NCBI RefSeq assembly: GCF_030407455.1 | Contig: NZ_JASDDJ010000015.1 | Coordinates: 1-59,757, forward strand | Reading direction: 5' to 3' | DNA: 59,757 nt | From: Psychrobacter sp. 5A.1 | GTDB lineage: Bacteria > Pseudomonadota > Gammaproteobacteria > Pseudomonadales > Moraxellaceae | In this document: positions 10,656-18,321 of the stretch, piece after piece | How positions within the stretch are numbered: the first letter of the stretch is position 1 | Layout: each line of letters starts with the position of its first letter | Notes under the pieces: model-generated | The model's database searches: none | What the model was told of the DNA's origin: nothing | The model's input: only the letters and a program-made list of their open reading frames with translations | Translations under genes and position numbers: made by a program

Positions 10656-11837
10656 ATGAATCATTCAAAAGCAGTCTTATCAGCATTACTATTTACACTC
10701 AGTGTCAGTGGCGCGTCAGTGCTGCATGCTGCGTCCAATGTCGATGATGAAAGTAGTGCTATTGCGACAGATAGCCCCTCGAATCTACAAAATCGTAGTG
10801 TCGAAGAGTTGGTGGCGATTGCCAAGGCAGGTGAGTCCAATGAAACAATCAAGGATGCCGTATTAAATAACGATGCTATCAATGGCGCAATCCTAGGCAA
10901 TGATGCAATCAACCAAAGCACCGCCAATTATAAAACTGAGGCCAATGTTCAAGCAACAGCACAGCCACCTGTACGCTCAAGTGCCGAGGGTGTCGATGCT
11001 GATAAATTGATACTTAACGAACCCGTGGTTGATCAGGCCAATATTCTAAATCCACAAGAAAAGCTACGTTTAGAGTCGCAGCTGAGAGGCATTTATCAGC
11101 AAGGCTTAGCACAAGCAGCAGTGGTTATCGTTCCGACCACTAATGGTGTACCAATATTTGATTATGCATTGCAAGTTGCAGAGAAGTGGGAATTGGGCGA
11201 TGAAGCTATCGATGATGGCCTACTGATGGTGGTCGCGGTCAATGACCGTGATATGTATATCTTAACGGGTTACGGGCTAGAAGGGGTGTTGCCAGATGCT
11301 GCGCTCAACCGTATCATTCGTGAAGATATCACGCCGTTATTCAAACAAAACAACTATGGTGCTGGAATACTGGCTGGCATTGGTGCGCTCAACACGCGTC
11401 TGACCGCTGATCCTGAGGTCTTGGCTCGTGCTGATGAGCAAGCTGCAGAGCGCACTGCTCAACAAGGCTCAAATGAGCTACCATCACCTACTTTCTTATT
11501 TATTATGGCATTGGTATTTGGTGGTGTTATTACCAGTATCTTTGGGCGCGTGTTTGGTTCTACTATAACCGCTGGTGGTTTTTTTGTGGGATCATTAGCC
11601 TTGGGTGGCAGCTTCATTATGACATCTATTATGACGATATTTATATGGCTGTTTTTGATATTTGCTAGTGGTGGCGGAGGCGGTAAAGGCGGCGGTAAAC
11701 GTAGACGCAGAGGCGGCATGGTATTCTTGCCGGGTATGGGCGGAGGCAGCAGCAGTGGCGGTGGTGGTTTCGGAGGTGGTGGCTTTGGCGGCGGTGGCGG
11801 TGGTTTTGGTGGTGGCGGCGCAGGTGGATCGTGGTAA
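10656..11837 (+). CDS. TPM-domain membrane protein with glycine-rich tail
   Basis: 393 residues. A signal peptide (residues 1-26), an Asn/Ala-rich low-complexity spacer, and a TPM (TLP18.3/Psb32) domain from about residue 125 containing VDQANILNPQEKLRLESQL and later LLMVVAVNDRDMYILTGYGLEG. Two hydrophobic segments follow near residues 275-340, then a tail almost made of Gly and Ser with FGGGGFGGGG repeats. This is the usual layout of the YgcG-type partner of LemA. Glycine-rich tails of this type are thought to be extracytoplasmic and disordered. A direct repeat containing TTAGCGCCTATAAATT lies in the gap upstream. Confidence 0.9.
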   Translation: MNHSKAVLSALLFTLSVSGASVLHAASNVDDESSAIATDSPSNLQNRSVEELVAIAKAGESNETIKDAVLNNDAINGAILGNDAINQSTANYKTEANVQATAQPPVRSSAEGVDADKLILNEPVVDQANILNPQEKLRLESQLRGIYQQGLAQAAVVIVPTTNGVPIFDYALQVAEKWELGDEAIDDGLLMVVAVNDRDMYILTGYGLEGVLPDAALNRIIREDITPLFKQNNYGAGILAGIGALNTRLTADPEVLARADEQAAERTAQQGSNELPSPTFLFIMALVFGGVITSIFGRVFGSTITAGGFFVGSLALGGSFIMTSIMTIFIWLFLIFASGGGGGKGGGKRRRRGGMVFLPGMGGGSSSGGGGFGGGGFGGGGGGFGGGGAGGSW

Positions 11838-11853
11838 ACGCTCAATAGGCCCT

Positions 11854-12025
11854 AGGGCGTGTCCTCATTTTAAAAATGGTGATAAAAATGAGATAAATTG
11901 CCGTCAAACGAGGAAAATAGTGCAGATAATATCGGGATATTGACCAACTATTTGACGATGTTTGGCAAGATTTAGCTATTTTTAGCCCATTTAGATAACT
12001 ATCGATTGAATTGAGGACACGCCCT
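11854..12025 (+). mobile_element. 172-bp MITE-like element, copy 2
   Basis: Begins AGGGCGTGTCCTCATTTTAA and ends TTGAGGACACGCCCT; flanks CTA and TAA. Nearly identical to the element at 47741 and an inverted relative of that at 6168. It lies 16 bases after the stop of the first TPM gene and 54 bases before the second one, so it has been inserted into what was probably a continuous LemA-TPM-TPM operon. Confidence 0.85.
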
Positions 12026-12079
12026 AATAAAATAACTCTAAATAACCATCGAACATGACGTACTTGAGGAAATAATACA

Positions 12080-12604
12080 ATGGTAGAAAACAACGCTTCA
12101 AACCCCAGTTTTGCCCGCTGGTGGCGTCAGGTTTTGTTTGTCCCTTTATTGCATAGTAAGTGGCTGACATCAGAATCCAAGGCACGATTAACAGACGCCG
12201 TGACACGAGCCGAGCGTGGGCACCGTGGTGAGGTGTTTTTGATCGTAGAAAACCATCTGCCTATCCAAGCAGCCTATCGCATGGACTGCCGTGAGCGTGC
12301 GATTGATTTGTTTAGTGAATATCGCGTTTGGGATACTGAAGAAAACACAGGTGTCTTGATTTATGTCAATGTATGCGAGCGTAAACTAGAGATTGTCGCA
12401 GACCGAGGTATCAGCGCTCACGTTAGTCCCACGGTATGGAATGCAATGTGCGAAAAAGCCGTATCTGGTATCGCTACCCAAAAGACAGAAGCGAGCTTGG
12501 CTGAACTGCTGGATGAAGTAGGGCAGGTTATGCGCCAGTATTATCATCTTGAGCATGACCCAGAAGGCAATGAGCTGTCTGATACGGTGGTGTTTCTCAA
12601 GTAG
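12080..12604 (+). CDS. TPM-domain protein (YgcG-like, short type)
   Basis: 174 residues with no signal peptide. The TPM domain covers most of the protein, with LTDAVTRAERGHRGEVFLIV near residues 37-56, TGVLIYVNVCERKLEIVADRGI near residues 92-113 and a C-terminal helix. GAGGA is positioned for the ATG. It is the third member of the LemA-TPM-TPM cluster. TPM domains have been tied to weak phosphatase or membrane-protein quality-control roles in other organisms; the role here is unknown. Confidence 0.88.
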   Translation: MVENNASNPSFARWWRQVLFVPLLHSKWLTSESKARLTDAVTRAERGHRGEVFLIVENHLPIQAAYRMDCRERAIDLFSEYRVWDTEENTGVLIYVNVCERKLEIVADRGISAHVSPTVWNAMCEKAVSGIATQKTEASLAELLDEVGQVMRQYYHLEHDPEGNELSDTVVFLK

Positions 12605-12810
12605 TGTTAGCCATCGTCATCACCCCCTAATAATAAGATTATCTCCCAAAGAACGCCTTATACGGTCGCAGGGTTTTGTTTTAGGCGGTATGGTTTTGGT
12701 GTTAAAATAATGCCTTTGGAATAGACCGCACCTCATATATGCCTGGTTTTACTATCCTACTGTGCAACATTCACTAGGGCTCGTCTCGATACCACCATTA
12801 TTGGAATACT

Positions 12811-13809
12811 ATGATTGATTTGATAAAGAAGCTACCGAAGGCTGAATTGCACCTACACATTGAAGGGTCGTTAGAGCCTGAGCTCATGTTTAGATTGGCC
12901 AAAAAAAACAATGTAGAGATACCTTATAAAGACATAGAAGATGTACGTAATGCCTATAATTTCACCAATCTTCAGACCTTTTTAGATATCTACTATGCAG
13001 GTGCAAACGTCCTACTCACCAAAGATGACTTCTATGATTTAACATGGGAATACATTCTTAAGTGTGTTGAAGACAATGTCATTCATACAGAGATATTTTT
13101 TGATCCACAAACCCATACCGAACGTGGTGTACCTTTTGAAGCGGTAATCACAGGTATCAAAGAAGCGCTCGCAGATGCCAAGGAAAAATACGGCATCACT
13201 TCTTGCATTATCATGTGCTTCTTGCGTCATTTATCACAAGAAGAAGCCTTTAAAACGCTAGAAGAAGCAATGGCGTTCAAAGACGATATCATTGGTATCG
13301 GTCTTGATTCATCAGAATTGGGCAATCCGCCATCGAAATTTAAAGAGGTCTTCAAAAAAGCCAAAGACAAAGGCTTTAAATTGGTCGCTCATGCAGGCGA
13401 AGAGGCAGACTTTTCATATATCTACGAAGCATTGGATTTGTTGAATATCAATAGAATAGATCATGGTGTACAGTCTATAAAAAGCCCAGAGTTGATGCAA
13501 AGACTCAAAGATGAGCAAATGCCACTGACGGTTTGTCCAAACTCAAATATCGAGCTAAAAGTCTTTGAGACTTATAAAGAGCACAATATCAAAGAACTTC
13601 TGGATTATGGTCTAAATATCAGCGTTAACTCAGACGACCCAGCGTACTTCAAAGGGTATGTGAATCAAAACTTCATCAACCTATATGAAAACCTACCGAT
13701 TACGGAAGACGATATTATTACGTTGGTAAAAAACTCATTTAGATCGGCATTTATAGATGATGAGTTAAAAGAAGCTTACTTGGCGAGAGTTGATCTTGCA
13801 CTGAAATAA
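12811..13809 (+). CDS. Adenine deaminase (adenosine deaminase superfamily)
   Basis: Zinc hydrolase that deaminates adenine to hypoxanthine in purine salvage, cytoplasmic. Metal and catalytic residues are visible: HLH at residues 14-16, HAGEE with His194 and Glu197, IDHG with His218, and NSDDPAYF with Asp275-Asp276. The long stretches AELHLHIEGSLEPEL, FFDPQTHTERG and GLDSSELGNPPSKF resemble the Pseudomonas-type adenine deaminases long annotated as adenosine deaminase, so I prefer adenine as substrate. The length of 332 residues is normal. It stands alone between a TPM gene and a strong terminator. Confidence 0.88.
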   Translation: MIDLIKKLPKAELHLHIEGSLEPELMFRLAKKNNVEIPYKDIEDVRNAYNFTNLQTFLDIYYAGANVLLTKDDFYDLTWEYILKCVEDNVIHTEIFFDPQTHTERGVPFEAVITGIKEALADAKEKYGITSCIIMCFLRHLSQEEAFKTLEEAMAFKDDIIGIGLDSSELGNPPSKFKEVFKKAKDKGFKLVAHAGEEADFSYIYEALDLLNINRIDHGVQSIKSPELMQRLKDEQMPLTVCPNSNIELKVFETYKEHNIKELLDYGLNISVNSDDPAYFKGYVNQNFINLYENLPITEDDIITLVKNSFRSAFIDDELKEAYLARVDLALK

Positions 13810-13835
13810 GCTTTAACGAGTCTGTTGTTAGTAGC

Positions 13836-13874
13836 AAAGGCTTAACGGTTTATATAAACCGTTAAGCCTTTTTT
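13836..13874 (+). terminator. Strong terminator between adenine deaminase and sirtuin genes
   Basis: Near-perfect palindrome beginning AAAGGCTTAACGGTTTA, with the complementary half ending in CCTTT and then a T run. A-rich and T-rich sides make it suitable for both convergent genes. Confidence 0.9.
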
Positions 13875-13915
13875 ATTGTCTATCATCCCATAACACGTAT
13901 CAGCAGTAGCCATTA

Positions 13916-14713
13916 TCAAGCAGTCATTTCTTGTATAAGTAGCGGCAGTATCATTCCAGCCTTTTCTGCTAATGTGATATCGACAATGGTATTCGGTGTT
14001 GGATCGGGATTAATCTCAATGACTTGAGCGCCATTTTGCTTGGCCAGCTGTGCCAATCCAGCAGCAGGATAGACGAGGCTTGATGTACCAATACTAATAA
14101 AGACCTCGCAGTTAGTCGCAGCGGCTTCTGCTGTCTGCCACTCATTTACAGGCAACGCTTCACCAAACCATACAATATCTGGTCTGATATAGCCGTCGCA
14201 ATGCGGGCAGGTAAGCAATGCCTCATCAAAGCTCATGGCGTTTTGGTTGTCATAGGAGGCTCTTGATTGATCTTGATAGGGTGCCTCACATTGACCGCAA
14301 CGGTTACGCCACAGATGACCATGCAAATGCGTCACCGAGCTGCCAGCCTGTTCATGTAAGTCATCGACATTTTGGGTGATGAGTGTCACTTGCTGATCAG
14401 AAGTTTGTGCATGATACTGCCACTCAGCCAACGCATGATGGGCTAGATTTGGTGCTTTATCTACCACCACCTGTCTGCGCCACTGATACCATGACCACAC
14501 CAGTTTGGGATCGCGAACGAAAGCCTCAGGTGTGGCCAAGTCTTCGACGCCGTAGTTTTCCCACAACCCTGTCTGCTTATCTCGAAACGTTGGGATACCG
14601 CTTTCTGCTGAAATGCCCGCCCCAGTCAAAATGCAAATACGTCGTTTTGATGCCAACAGTTTTGCGGCAAGTTTTACTTCTGCTATTAACGCTGGTGATA
14701 ATTCTGCTAACAT
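13916..14713 (-). CDS. NAD-dependent protein deacylase, sirtuin (CobB-like, class III)
   Basis: 265 residues. The NAD-binding motif ILTGAGISAESGIPTFRD lies near residues 28-45, followed by the QNVDDLHEQAG motif, the active-site His in THLHGHLW, and a zinc site of CGQC plus CPHC, then DIVWFGEALP. The motif WSWYQWRR places Tyr and Arg as in class III sirtuins of the SIRT5/CobB type, which remove succinyl and malonyl groups as well as acetyl groups; that specificity is inferred. The start ATG has AAGGG upstream. It is divergent from the small membrane gene at 14749, with a 35-base gap. Confidence 0.92.
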   Translation of the reverse strand: MLAELSPALIAEVKLAAKLLASKRRICILTGAGISAESGIPTFRDKQTGLWENYGVEDLATPEAFVRDPKLVWSWYQWRRQVVVDKAPNLAHHALAEWQYHAQTSDQQVTLITQNVDDLHEQAGSSVTHLHGHLWRNRCGQCEAPYQDQSRASYDNQNAMSFDEALLTCPHCDGYIRPDIVWFGEALPVNEWQTAEAAATNCEVFISIGTSSLVYPAAGLAQLAKQNGAQVIEINPDPTPNTIVDITLAEKAGMILPLLIQEMTA

Positions 14714-14748
14714 GAGCCAACCCTTGCTAATAATGGATATTTTTTCTT

Positions 14749-15111
14749 ATGATAGACGGAATTTGGTGGCTTGTCATATTGTTTACCGTCATCGCGGCTT
14801 TATGGTTCGTGGCAAAATCACGCGGGGCAAAAGCAGGCGAAAAGCATCGTAGTGCAAAATCAAAAAAAGCAACACCGAATGATGCGCTGCAAAAAACATC
14901 AGCGTTATTAGCGCAGTATTTTCCTGATTATCGCGCCACACGCAAAACAAATCACTTGCTCGTCCGTAAGCAAGGTAAGAAAATTGCAATGATTACGATT
15001 GATAAGAAGGTTGCCGAGAGTCAGCGCCGCTTGGGCGATGTACCTGTCATTAATTACCACCGGGTACCCAGCCGTGCTCAGTTGACTGCCAATTTGCAAG
15101 AGGCAGAGTAA
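14749..15111 (+). CDS. Small membrane-anchored protein of unknown function
   Basis: 120 residues: a single N-terminal membrane helix (residues 4-22), a basic Lys/Arg-rich stretch (residues 24-45) and a soluble C-terminal domain with HLLVRKQGKKIAMITIDKK near residues 69-87. I do not recognise a family. It is divergent from the sirtuin gene and is the last core gene before the integrated elements. The C-terminal part reads like a small nuclease-like alpha/beta fold (a strand with Lys, then Asp), but this is only an impression. Confidence 0.7.
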   Translation: MIDGIWWLVILFTVIAALWFVAKSRGAKAGEKHRSAKSKKATPNDALQKTSALLAQYFPDYRATRKTNHLLVRKQGKKIAMITIDKKVAESQRRLGDVPVINYHRVPSRAQLTANLQEAE

Positions 15112-15351
15112 ATTTTGTTATATAGTCAATCCTCTATAAATTGGGTACGGTGTCAGTCTCGCTCAGTCTACTGTTTGTAGTCCTTTCACTCGGCTTCCTT
15201 GTATCCAAATTATACCGAACCAACTATAGGTGAGAGCCTCAGAAGTATACGGGCACAGAAAAACCGCAAACATTTGGACATGTAGGTTTGATGAGTATGG
15301 GCAGTTTAGGGTAGTGCTAAGGAAGGGTGGAGCGAGGCTGTAAATATAATG

Positions 15352-15370
15352 ATTGGTGCGCTCGGCGGGA
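15352..15370. other. Decayed attachment site (tRNA-Arg 3' fragment)
   Basis: 19 bases identical to the outer part of the 47-bp repeat found at 33994 and 41253 (tRNA 3' end including CCA in complement). The similarity ends after GGCGGGA. It marks the far left border of the tandem integrations. Confidence 0.65.
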
Positions 15371-15428
15371 GTCAATCATATCGCTGCAAGCCTTTATATA
15401 GATAGCTTAGATCGATTACTGGAATATA

Positions 15429-15452
15429 TTTAACAACAAATTTAACAACATT
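15429..15452. repeat. Candidate integrase arm-type site, left end
   Basis: 24 bases made of two 12-base units, TTTAACAACAAA and TTTAACAACATT. Exactly the same 24 bases occur at 33863-33886 beside the integrase start. Paired short direct repeats inside both element ends are the expected form of tyrosine-integrase arm sites. Confidence 0.65.
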
Positions 15453-15651
15453 TTCCTATTGCTAGCCAAGACATAAGTATTTTAAACGTAAAAAAAGAAG
15501 CCTCGGCAGCTCTAGGGGATAATGACATAAACGAAACGTTTAATGCGTTCTCCGTATCTAGCCAATACCAAGGCTCCTTAAATAAACTTTATCAAATAGA
15601 TAGGACAAAGGTCAATTAATAATCTAGTCTCTTCGCTGATCTAACAAATCT

Positions 15652-15790
15652 CACATTCAGACTTGCTGAGTAATGCTGATACCCTTAAGATGGCTAAATC
15701 ATAAATATGATGGGATAACGGCTAACAACCTAATCGATAACAGGTTGTCTTGTCATACCATCCTTGTCTAACAAACAATAAGATAACTCA
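15652..15790 (+). repeat. Duplicate of the hsdM upstream region (copy A)
   Basis: Aligns without gaps to 18183-18321 (offset 2531), including TACCCTTAAGATGGCTAAAT and the CTTGTCA block; clearly homologous by eye. It is followed directly by a decayed hsdM 5' end. The intact copy directly precedes hsdM. Confidence 0.85.
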
Positions 15791-15905
15791 ATAACCAAAA
15801 ATTTCTCTCAAAAAGCAGCCTTTATCTGGTCTGTCGCTGATCTATTGGGTATTGCGCCACCTAGAGTGCGTATCAGAAGAGAGCAAAGCAAACGCCGTTG
15901 CTGAG
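15791..15905 (+). pseudogene. Decayed 5' fragment of hsdM
   Basis: Starts at the position equivalent to the hsdM start codon, but with ATA instead of ATG. It reads on as the equivalent of ACTAAGAACTTCTCTCAAAC, with strong similarity through the SVADLL codons, then an internal deletion joins it to the equivalent of the RRLECVLEE codons, after which the similarity fades. It cannot code for a methylase. Together with the upstream repeat it shows that the hsdM 5' region was duplicated and that the lipoprotein and the AT-rich pair lie between the two copies. Confidence 0.85.
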
Positions 15906-15972
15906 ATGGAGAAGTAAAATAAGCGTTCAAGTGTGGTAGTACTAGATTAAATCGAGACAAGGATGAAGTACC

Positions 15973-16362
15973 ATGCGAATCAATATGTTCAGGTGGTTAA
16001 TCATTTCAACAGCCCTATTGTTAGCTGCATGCTCTCCTACTCAAGATGATAGCTACGCTCGTCAATTTGTTTCTGGTACTGTTACAGTGCATGAAGCTTT
16101 CTGGCCCGCTGATCATAATACGCTCTACCCGTTCACTACAGATGGCGAGATCTCCTGTGTTTATTATCCAGATTTTGGCATTGAAGTGTATTTTCAACCT
16201 TTTGACTACATTGAAGACTCTGCTATCGGTACGCCGCTTAATAAGGCTGCTGCAGAATCTCTAAAAAAAGACGGTTTGACCCCAAACGTGCCTTATAGCC
16301 TTAAGAAGGGGACTGACTTGAGTGAGGCTGTAGAAGTTGGGTTGAAGGCGTGTAATGTGTAA
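15973..16362 (+). CDS. Small lipoprotein of unknown function
   Basis: 129 residues with a lipoprotein signal ending in lipobox LAAC (Cys near residue 20), then a mature part of about 110 residues containing two further Cys (in ISCVYYPDF and in KACNV at the C-terminus) that could form a disulfide. AAGGA precedes the ATG. No family recognised. It is a passenger between the decayed and the intact hsdM copies, 49 bases upstream of the AT-rich pair, and could be part of the same transcript. Confidence 0.75.
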   Translation: MRINMFRWLIISTALLLAACSPTQDDSYARQFVSGTVTVHEAFWPADHNTLYPFTTDGEISCVYYPDFGIEVYFQPFDYIEDSAIGTPLNKAAAESLKKDGLTPNVPYSLKKGTDLSEAVEVGLKACNV

Positions 16363-16411
16363 AATCTTTGGGCCGCGTTGGTAGTAACTAAATATTTATC
16401 GGAGAATTAAA

Positions 16412-17395
16412 ATGAAGGAAAGTATAACTAAAAACAAAACTATACGTTATAAAAAAGTTGATTTAAAAGGTGAAAAAACACTCTATGACTATATTAAAGA
16501 AGTCGTTATAGACGACTCATCAAGTTATTATAAGGTCAAAAATAGACAGCAATCAGTATCTAACGAATCTGATGATTCTATTTTCATAAATCATGTTAGT
16601 GAATATAAAAACATGATTTATGGAGAGCTAGTCATAGTTGAAATCGACAAATCACAACAATACATAGACCTAGAGGATGAAGCTAGTGAATATAAAATCA
16701 GCTCTCTATCCACGTCTCAAATAGCATCAATAAACAATGAAAACGCTGAAGAGCTCAAAAGAGAATTCGTTGATTCAGTTTTGTATTTTGGCGTTATTAA
16801 GAACCATATGGCTATTATTCAATCCAGAACTTTAACAGCCAGAACGCTTGAATCTTATCTCGATTGGTTATTGGGAGAGGCGTCAGAAGCTATGGCAGAC
16901 GATTATGCTGTAATTCTAAAAGACACTCCAAATCTGGAAATAGAGCAAAAACTAAACTCTACGCCAGCTAAAACTCTAGTAATGAGTACGGATATTGACT
17001 CTGAGATCAATCAAGATAGTACTGAAAAAGCTTCTGCAAGCTACACACTTTCAGATAAAGTAGTACAAGTTTTTAAGGCAATGTTAGATGATGACCTATC
17101 AACAATGCGCTTGGAAGACGACTTAGAAGACGCCAATTTAAAAATGAAGATTGAAATGACTTATGATAGAAAGACGTCAGAAAGTGGTCAGCGGGTCATC
17201 GACAGTGTCGCAGCATCACTTAGACACTCCGATGACTATAAGATATATTTGACTGATGGTTCCTCAATTACTGCTGACCAAATGAAACTATCTGGTACAA
17301 TAAGCATGCAAATTATCAAAGGAAACGTGTATCAAGCTGGGTTAAAATCTCAAATACACACATGGCTGATAGATAATGTTGATTTCAGTGAATAG
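16412..17395 (+). CDS. Unknown soluble protein, RexA-like layout, first gene of AT-rich pair
   Basis: 327 residues, no signal peptide or membrane segment, strongly AT-rich compared with hsdM next door. GGAG is well placed for the ATG. I do not recognise it with certainty. Its layout recalls lambda RexA: an N-terminal alpha/beta part with a central LYFGVIKNHMAIIQSRTLT (about residues 129-147) followed by an amphipathic helix YLDWLLG, then a second half ending in a predicted beta-helix region. It overlaps by 20 bases a four-helix membrane protein, as RexA precedes RexB. KwaB (DUF4868) of the Kiwa system is the other family I considered. A defence role is suggested by position between copies of hsdM, but is inference. 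Confidence 0.65.
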   Translation: MKESITKNKTIRYKKVDLKGEKTLYDYIKEVVIDDSSSYYKVKNRQQSVSNESDDSIFINHVSEYKNMIYGELVIVEIDKSQQYIDLEDEASEYKISSLSTSQIASINNENAEELKREFVDSVLYFGVIKNHMAIIQSRTLTARTLESYLDWLLGEASEAMADDYAVILKDTPNLEIEQKLNSTPAKTLVMSTDIDSEINQDSTEKASASYTLSDKVVQVFKAMLDDDLSTMRLEDDLEDANLKMKIEMTYDRKTSESGQRVIDSVAASLRHSDDYKIYLTDGSSITADQMKLSGTISMQIIKGNVYQAGLKSQIHTWLIDNVDFSE

Positions 17396-17915
17396 TAAGA
17401 ATAAAGACTTACAAGAGTTTAAAATAAATAACTCACCAAAACTGACAGTGCTTGCGCTGTCAGTACTGTCACTTGCCTCTTTAATTATAGCAATGAAAGT
17501 TAACTTTAGTTTTGATGCACCAATTTATTTCTTATTAACAGTAATGTTATTCCCTATGTCTCACCTCTTTAACTCTTATAATGCTATATTGCAAGTGAGA
17601 GCAATTGAAGGATTGAAGCCAAGTGAAATTAAGCGACTGAATCACACCATTCAGGTAAGGTCTAATAGTATTGTTAAAATCATGATGATTTATATCTCCG
17701 TTATATCAATGGTTGTTACATTAGGTGTTACAGGGTTTTTATCCTCTACGCAATCATTATTTTTGAGTTTGTCAATTATAATTTCTTCTTTATTCGATAC
17801 TAAGTTCGCATGGGACACACTCGCCGAAATTAGAGATTTTGAGCAAAAGTTATTATTAAGACTGAAGAAGAAATCTGCTCATGAAGACATCATGAAAGAG
17901 GCAAACGGTAAGTGA
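17376..17915 (+). CDS. Four-helix membrane protein, second gene of AT-rich pair (RexB/KwaA-like layout)
   Basis: 179 residues with four hydrophobic segments at about residues 23-41, 49-66, 98-119 and 125-141, and a charged Lys-rich C-terminal tail (residues 160-179) expected in the cytoplasm. The ATG at 17376 lies inside the upstream gene, so translation is probably coupled; a GTG at 17388 is an alternative start. A small polytopic protein paired with a soluble partner is the form of RexAB and Kiwa, in which the membrane protein is the effector or anchor. I cannot show homology by eye. A strong terminator follows at 17955. Confidence 0.65.
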   Translation: MLISVNSKNKDLQEFKINNSPKLTVLALSVLSLASLIIAMKVNFSFDAPIYFLLTVMLFPMSHLFNSYNAILQVRAIEGLKPSEIKRLNHTIQVRSNSIVKIMMIYISVISMVVTLGVTGFLSSTQSLFLSLSIIISSLFDTKFAWDTLAEIRDFEQKLLLRLKKKSAHEDIMKEANGK

Positions 17916-17954
17916 CTTGCAATACGTAATTCAAATAGCTGCTAGGAAAGATCT

Positions 17955-17979
17955 AAACCCGCCTCACGGTGGGTTTTTT
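17955..17979 (+). terminator. Rho-independent terminator of the AT-rich pair
   Basis: Nine-pair stem AAACCCGCC / GGTGGGTTT (one G-T pair) around a TCAC loop, running into a T tract. It closes the lipoprotein/AT-rich pair unit before hsdM. Confidence 0.9.
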
Positions 17980-18182
17980 ATTCTTCTAATTTTACTAAAA
18001 AATGCTGAGTGCAATATCTGCACCACGCAGCAACTCAATAAATATTACCGCAGATTAGCCGCCTCATAACAACATTAAAATGACCTAGAACCCAACCTAT
18101 TCCATCACCCTGACTCACCATTGAGCGGGTTTTTATTATTGAGCTTTTATGCCATTAAACTCATTCTTTTATCCCTAGAATG
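17980..18182. other. Intergenic spacer upstream of hsdM repeat
   Basis: No gene seen. Together with the repeat at 18183-18321 it forms the hsdM control region. Confidence 0.4.
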
Positions 18183-18321
18183 CACATTCAGACTTGCCGA
18201 GTAATGTCGATACCCTTAAGATGGCTAAATCATAGCTATGATGGGACAACGGTTAATAATCTAATCAATAACAGGTTATCTTGTCACATCATCCTCGCCC
18301 AACAAAAAATAAGACGAACCC
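18183..18321 (+). repeat. hsdM upstream region (copy B, intact promoter region)
   Basis: 139 bases aligning without gaps to 15652-15790. They end exactly at the hsdM start codon, so this stretch probably holds the hsd promoter and leader. Confidence 0.85.

Larger units (their letters stand above)
15112..15972. other. Decayed junction between core and first integrated element
   Basis: 860 bases without an intact gene. It holds, in order: a stretch before 15351 resembling the DNA just inside the right end of the outer element (both contain GGAAGGGT followed by GATTGGTGCG), a shortened attachment site at 15352, a paired arm-type site at 15429, and a decayed copy of the hsdM promoter and 5' end from 15652. 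An open frame at 15163-15375 on the minus strand shows no gene-like features. Confidence 0.7.

Noticed and set aside
11459..11845. Proline-rich open frame on the minus strand
   Set aside because: It is the antisense of the glycine-rich tail of the TPM protein; the repeats explain the open frame.
15163..15375. 70-residue open frame on the minus strand next to the decayed attachment site
   Set aside because: No ribosome site, no gene-like composition, and it overlaps the attachment fragment.
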